Of a DNA stretch of 64,000 nt, positions 61,273 through 64,000 are shown one piece after another. The position numbers were made by a program, and so were the translations under genes. The first letter of the stretch is position 1; every line of letters starts with the position of its first letter. Where the stretch lies: assembly GCF_000308475.2 (NCBI RefSeq), contig NZ_BAFT02000098.1, positions 171,193-235,192 of the forward strand, in the 5' to 3' direction. The DNA is from Nocardia brasiliensis NBRC 14402 (GTDB taxonomy: Bacteria; Actinomycetota; Actinomycetes; Mycobacteriales; Mycobacteriaceae). The notes under the pieces are model-generated. The model searched no databases. It saw only the letters and a list, made by a program, of their open reading frames with translations, and was not told the origin of the DNA.

Positions 61273-62220
61273 TCACGCGAACGGGTCGAGCACCGCTTGC
61301 GGCACCGGTTCGAAGCGCACGTCGGTGCGCGCGAGCGTGGCATCGCAGCCGCGGCAGCGCAGCGCGGGACGCAGCCGCGCACCGCACCCGCGATGCCGGA
61401 TCCGCAGCCCCGGTTCGGCCGCGCCGGGATGCGCCGACTCCGACCAGGCGAGCAGGAAGGCGAAGACCGGGAACAACGCCCGGCCACGCGGTGTCAGCCG
61501 GTACACGCGGCCGGCCCCGTCGCCGGATCGGTACAGGATCTCGGCCGCGCACAGCCGCGACAAACGCTCGGTCAAGGTGGTCGGCGACATGTTCATGGCC
61601 GCGCGGAAGTCGCCGAACCGCCGCACACCGGCGAGTGCGAGACCGGTCACCGTGGCACTCCACCGGTCGCCGATGGCGACCATCACCTCGTCGAACCGCA
61701 TATCCGGCCGGGCCGGCAGCGGCGTGCGCCCACGGCGCCGGCCGCTGGAAGTGAAGCGCCACAGCGCATCGTCACCGAGTGTCACCTCGGTGTCGCGCGC
61801 GGTCACCGTGTGCCCGCAGCCGCGGCACAGCAAGACCGGCGGCCCGCGATGCCCGCACTCGTCGTGCACCAACTCGGGATGCAGTGCACCCGCGGCGGTC
61901 CATTCGCGCTGCCAGCCCCACACCGAGACCAGGATCTCCCAGGTCGCCATGCCGAGGTCGGTCAGCAGATAGTCGAACCGGTCCGGCGCGCCCGGCTGTG
62001 GCACGCGCACGAACACACCGGCGTCGACGAGCGCGCCGAGCCGCGCGGTGAGCACCGCCGGCGCCGCACCGGTGCGTTCGATCCACTGGTTGAAACGGCG
62101 GGTGTGGTCGACGAAGGCGTGACGCAGGACGGTCAGCGTCAAGCGGTCGCCGAGCAGGTCGAAGGTGGCAGCGACGGGATGCACGGCGGGCGATGCCGCC
62201 TCGCTCGGGTCCACAGCCAT
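61273..62220 (-). CDS. Double HxlR-family regulator with zinc-ribbon-like motifs
   Basis: From ATG 62220 (GAAGGG upstream) the product is 315 residues with two HxlR winged-helix units. Unit 1 (about 15-105) has FDLLGDRLTLTVLRHAFVD and RFNQWIERTGAAPAVLTARL. Unit 2 (about 170-265) has VMVAIGDRWSATVTGLALAG and FGDFRAAMNMSPTTLTERLS. Each is followed by a cysteine motif: CGHRGPPVLLCRGCGH and CGARLRPALRCRGCDA, both zinc-ribbon-like. HxlR proteins normally act as dimers of single units, so this is a fused pseudo-dimer. It sits between the carotenoid oxygenase and racemase-like genes and its own upstream site resembles that of the oxygenase. Confidence 0.82.
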   Translation of the reverse strand: MAVDPSEAASPAVHPVAATFDLLGDRLTLTVLRHAFVDHTRRFNQWIERTGAAPAVLTARLGALVDAGVFVRVPQPGAPDRFDYLLTDLGMATWEILVSVWGWQREWTAAGALHPELVHDECGHRGPPVLLCRGCGHTVTARDTEVTLGDDALWRFTSSGRRRGRTPLPARPDMRFDEVMVAIGDRWSATVTGLALAGVRRFGDFRAAMNMSPTTLTERLSRLCAAEILYRSGDGAGRVYRLTPRGRALFPVFAFLLAWSESAHPGAAEPGLRIRHRGCGARLRPALRCRGCDATLARTDVRFEPVPQAVLDPFA

Positions 62221-62248
62221 CTGCATTCCCTTCCCGGTCGCCGAGTTG

Positions 62249-62266
62249 CACTTCGTTAACTGTAGT
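62249..62266 (-). promoter_or_regulatory. Second copy of the shared HxlR/carotenoid-oxygenase operator
   Basis: Read on the minus strand, this is ACTACAGTTAACGAAGTG, which matches 16 of 18 bases of 61211-61228. It lies 29 bases upstream of the HxlR start codon, in the gap between that gene and the end of the racemase-like gene. Two copies near two promoters make a regulon site likely. Confidence 0.6.
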
Positions 62267-62281
62267 TGATGTGGTCCGGGG

Positions 62282-63070
62282 TCAGGGAACGACGACCGAC
62301 TCCAGCTCGAGGTCGATCGCCAAACGCGCGAGCATGGCCCGGAACTCCTCGGCCGGATACTGCGCACTCTCGGTGACCAGGCCGCGCACGGTACCGGCGC
62401 CCGGGGTGGTGAGCGGGCGGATGCGATCCACCACGCCCTCGATCGGATCGAACAGGCGCAGTTCGGGCCGTGCGCGCTCGAAGTAGTCGCGCAACCACGG
62501 CAGGTGCGTGCTGGAGAGCGTGATCGCCTCGATCCCGGGGTGCGCGGCGAGCAACTCGTCCAGGAACGCGCCGATCACCGTCGCGGTGTGCTCGCGCCGG
62601 AACAGGAAGTCGCCGCTCTCCACCAACTCGACCAGTGCCGACGCGTTCACCGCATGCACCCGCGACAATGCCGGACCCGCTTCCGCGCGAAGGAATTCCG
62701 CGAGCTCGGCGCTCTGCACCAGCGAACGCACGCCGAGTACCGCGACCGCACCGCCCGCCGCCAGCGCCGCGCGCACCGGCGGGCGCACACCGAAGATCGG
62801 CACCGTGCTGCGCAGCTCGTCGAGGATGGTCACCGAGGGCGCGTTGGAGGCCAGCAGGATTGCGCTCGGGTCGTAGCTACCGAGGAAGCGCACCGCCCGG
62901 TCGACCACCGCGAGCAGCTCCGCGCGGTCCTTCGCGCCGTAGGGAAAGCTGGCCCGGTCGGCGAGGTAGACGATGTCGCGGTCGGGCAGCCGCTGATGCA
63001 GCAGAGCCACCGCCGAATAGCTGCCGAGCCCGGCGTCGAAGACGGCGATCGGCCTGTGCAGTGCGGTCAT
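62282..63070 (-). CDS. Glutamate racemase homologue with both catalytic cysteines replaced
   Basis: This 262-residue protein follows the MurI/Asp-Glu racemase fold: IAVFDAGLGSYSAV, YLADRASFPYG, ILLASNAPSVTILDEL, IFGVRPPVRAA and AITLSSTHLPWLRDYF. In true glutamate racemases the third motif is ACNT and the last is GCTH, with two catalytic cysteines. Here they are S75 and S187. Normal racemisation is therefore unlikely, and a different reaction, sensing or binding role is more probable. The cell must have another murI. It lies upstream of the HxlR gene in the same direction with 61 bases between. Confidence 0.82.
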   Translation of the reverse strand: MTALHRPIAVFDAGLGSYSAVALLHQRLPDRDIVYLADRASFPYGAKDRAELLAVVDRAVRFLGSYDPSAILLASNAPSVTILDELRSTVPIFGVRPPVRAALAAGGAVAVLGVRSLVQSAELAEFLRAEAGPALSRVHAVNASALVELVESGDFLFRREHTATVIGAFLDELLAAHPGIEAITLSSTHLPWLRDYFERARPELRLFDPIEGVVDRIRPLTTPGAGTVRGLVTESAQYPAEEFRAMLARLAIDLELESVVVP

Positions 63071-63166
63071 GCGCCGATCATGCCCGGTTCCGGGTCGTCC
63101 GCCGCGACCGGCCGGTGCGGCGATACTCACCGTGCGGCGCGCGGGGGCGACTGAGAGACTCGCCGG

Positions 63167-63832
63167 GTGACCGATTCTCGTGATGTGGATACGAAACGGC
63201 TCGCCGCGGCCTCGCTGGCGCAGGACGACCCGACGGGCTGGTTCGAGCAGCTGTACGTCGCGGCCGCGGACGGCGCCGCGATCGTGCCGTGGGACGCGGC
63301 GGACCCGAACGCGCTGCTGGTCGACTGGCTGGAGCGGCACGAGCGGGCCGACGGCGGGATGCGGGCCCTGGTGGTCGGCTGCGGATTGGGCCGCGACGCC
63401 GAGCACCTGGCCGGGCTCGGTTTCCGGACCACCGCCTTCGACATCTCCGCCACCGCGATAAAGACTGCGCGCGAACGGTTTCCGACATCGCAGGTGGACT
63501 ACGCGGTGGCCGACCTGCTGGCGCCGCCCGCGGCCTGGGCGGGCGCGTTCGACCTGGTCGTCGAATCGATCACGGTGCAGTCGATGCCGGTGTCGGTGCG
63601 CGCCGCGGCGACCGCGAACGTCGCGGCGATGGTGGCGCCCGGCGGTGATCTGCTGGTGATCGCCGGAATCCGGGCCGACGACGAAGTGGTGGACGGTCCG
63701 CCCTGGCCGCTCACCCGCGCCGAGATCGACGCCTTCGCCGGTGCCGGCCTGCGCTCGGTGAAGGTCGAGCAGGTGGCGCCCGCCGGGCGGCCGGATTTCG
63801 TCCGATGGCGTGCGGTGTTCCGACGCGACTGA
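63167..63832 (+). CDS. Class I SAM-dependent methyltransferase (TehB/thiopurine-like)
   Basis: This 221-residue protein from GTG 63167 has the SAM-binding motif RALVVGCGLGRDAEHLAGLG, FRTTAFDISATAIKTARERFP with the acidic ribose-binding residue, and FDLVVESITVQSMP as motif IV. The opening PTGWFEQLYVAAADGAAIVPWD resembles thiopurine or chalcogen methyltransferases that protect against toxic compounds. The substrate is unknown. It is divergent from the racemase-like gene and stands alone before the repeat array. Confidence 0.85.
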   Translation: MTDSRDVDTKRLAAASLAQDDPTGWFEQLYVAAADGAAIVPWDAADPNALLVDWLERHERADGGMRALVVGCGLGRDAEHLAGLGFRTTAFDISATAIKTARERFPTSQVDYAVADLLAPPAAWAGAFDLVVESITVQSMPVSVRAAATANVAAMVAPGGDLLVIAGIRADDEVVDGPPWPLTRAEIDAFAGAGLRSVKVEQVAPAGRPDFVRWRAVFRRD

Positions 63833-63847
63833 CGCAGCGGCCGCGGT

Positions 63848-64000
63848 GACAGGTGGGGCGGCCGGCCCGCGGCGACGACAGGTGGGGCGGCCGGCCCGCG
63901 GCGACGACAGGCGGAGCGGGCGACCCGCGACAGCGACAGGCAGGGCGGGCGACCCGCGACAGCGACAGGCAGGGCGGGCGACCCGCGACAGCGACAGGCA
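63848..64000. repeat. 29-bp GC-rich tandem repeat reaching the window edge
   Basis: Five complete 29-base units begin at 63848, 63877, 63906, 63935 and 63964, each starting GACAGG, followed by eight bases of a sixth. Units 1-2 share one variant (GGTGGGGCGGCCGGCC) and units 3-5 another (GGGCGACCCGCGACAGC). Units 4 and 5 are identical. There are no variable spacers. The array starts 15 bases after the methyltransferase stop and continues beyond the window. Confidence 0.92.

Noticed and set aside
62282..63070. Essential glutamate racemase murI
   Set aside because: Both catalytic cysteines are serines, so a housekeeping role in wall synthesis is not supported.
63848..64000. Possible CRISPR array (29-bp repeats)
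   Set aside because: The units follow each other directly with no spacers, and no cas genes are present.

Overview
The window is a 64 kb piece of very GC-rich, gene-dense chromosome from a mycolic-acid-type actinomycete, most likely Nocardia or a close relative. This rests on codon bias, frequent GTG starts, ATGA/GTGA stop-start overlaps, and a family mix typical of that group: a GT87/DUF2029 mannosyltransferase, a TIGR00027-type methyltransferase, a mycothiol-dependent-isomerase-like protein, an F420/LLM oxidoreductase and a family 2B encapsulin. No rRNA, tRNA, CRISPR array, integrase or transposase was seen. All assignments were made by reading the sequence; no database search was run.

Layout. 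1-2.1 kb: a cut-off MFS exporter gene, a divergent XRE-cupin regulator with a 14-bp-arm palindrome between them, and a LysR regulator. 2.2-9.2 kb: a tight operon (ThDP enzyme, 5-aminolevulinate-synthase-like enzyme, MFS exporter, class III aminotransferase, aldehyde dehydrogenase) divergent from the LysR gene, with a T-N11-A palindrome between. 9.5-14.8 kb: a family 2B encapsulin shell gene with an inserted cNMP-binding-like domain, then a polyprenyl diphosphate synthase gene that is a fusion of two synthase units, a DUF4239-like membrane protein and a Gly/Ser/Ala-repeat secreted protein. 14.9-18.8 kb: an accessory-looking patch with a small membrane protein, a DUF4279-like gene inside 78-bp inverted repeats, a 21-bp-arm perfect hairpin, a serine hydrolase and a decayed alpha/beta hydrolase with a 44-bp duplicated end.

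18.9-24.2 kb: a GT87 mannosyltransferase, then a P450 gene translationally coupled to a sensor-kinase-like pair with no response regulator. 24.2-28.0 kb: a four-gene operon of envelope proteins, one with a Met/His-rich metal-binding-like segment (copper is the likely ligand). 28.1-31.5 kb: an AcoR-type regulator, acetaldehyde-type dehydrogenase and DUF779 protein. 31.6-37.6 kb: six overlapping genes (sugar epimerase, GT2, ATP-grasp ligase, membrane protein, flippase, GNAT/FemAB-like transferase) that look like an undescribed surface-glycan or glycolipid pathway.

37.8-41.9 kb: tryptophan-to-anthranilate catabolism (formamidase fused to an AroQ-like domain, kynA, kynU) with a PaaX-type regulator. 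42-48.2 kb: a bicovalent-FAD oxidase, a LuxR regulator, and a GntR/MFS/pxpB/pxpC unit lacking pxpA. 48.4-54.1 kb: a secreted lipase, a methyltransferase, an isomerase-like protein with a divergent MerR regulator, and a SpdB/DUF2637-like membrane protein. 54.4-63.1 kb: two thiolases, an acyl-CoA ligase, an LLM oxidoreductase, a carotenoid oxygenase and a double HxlR regulator whose upstream site is shared with the oxygenase, then a glutamate-racemase homologue with both catalytic cysteines changed to serine. The window ends with a methyltransferase and a 29-bp GC-rich tandem repeat that runs off the edge.
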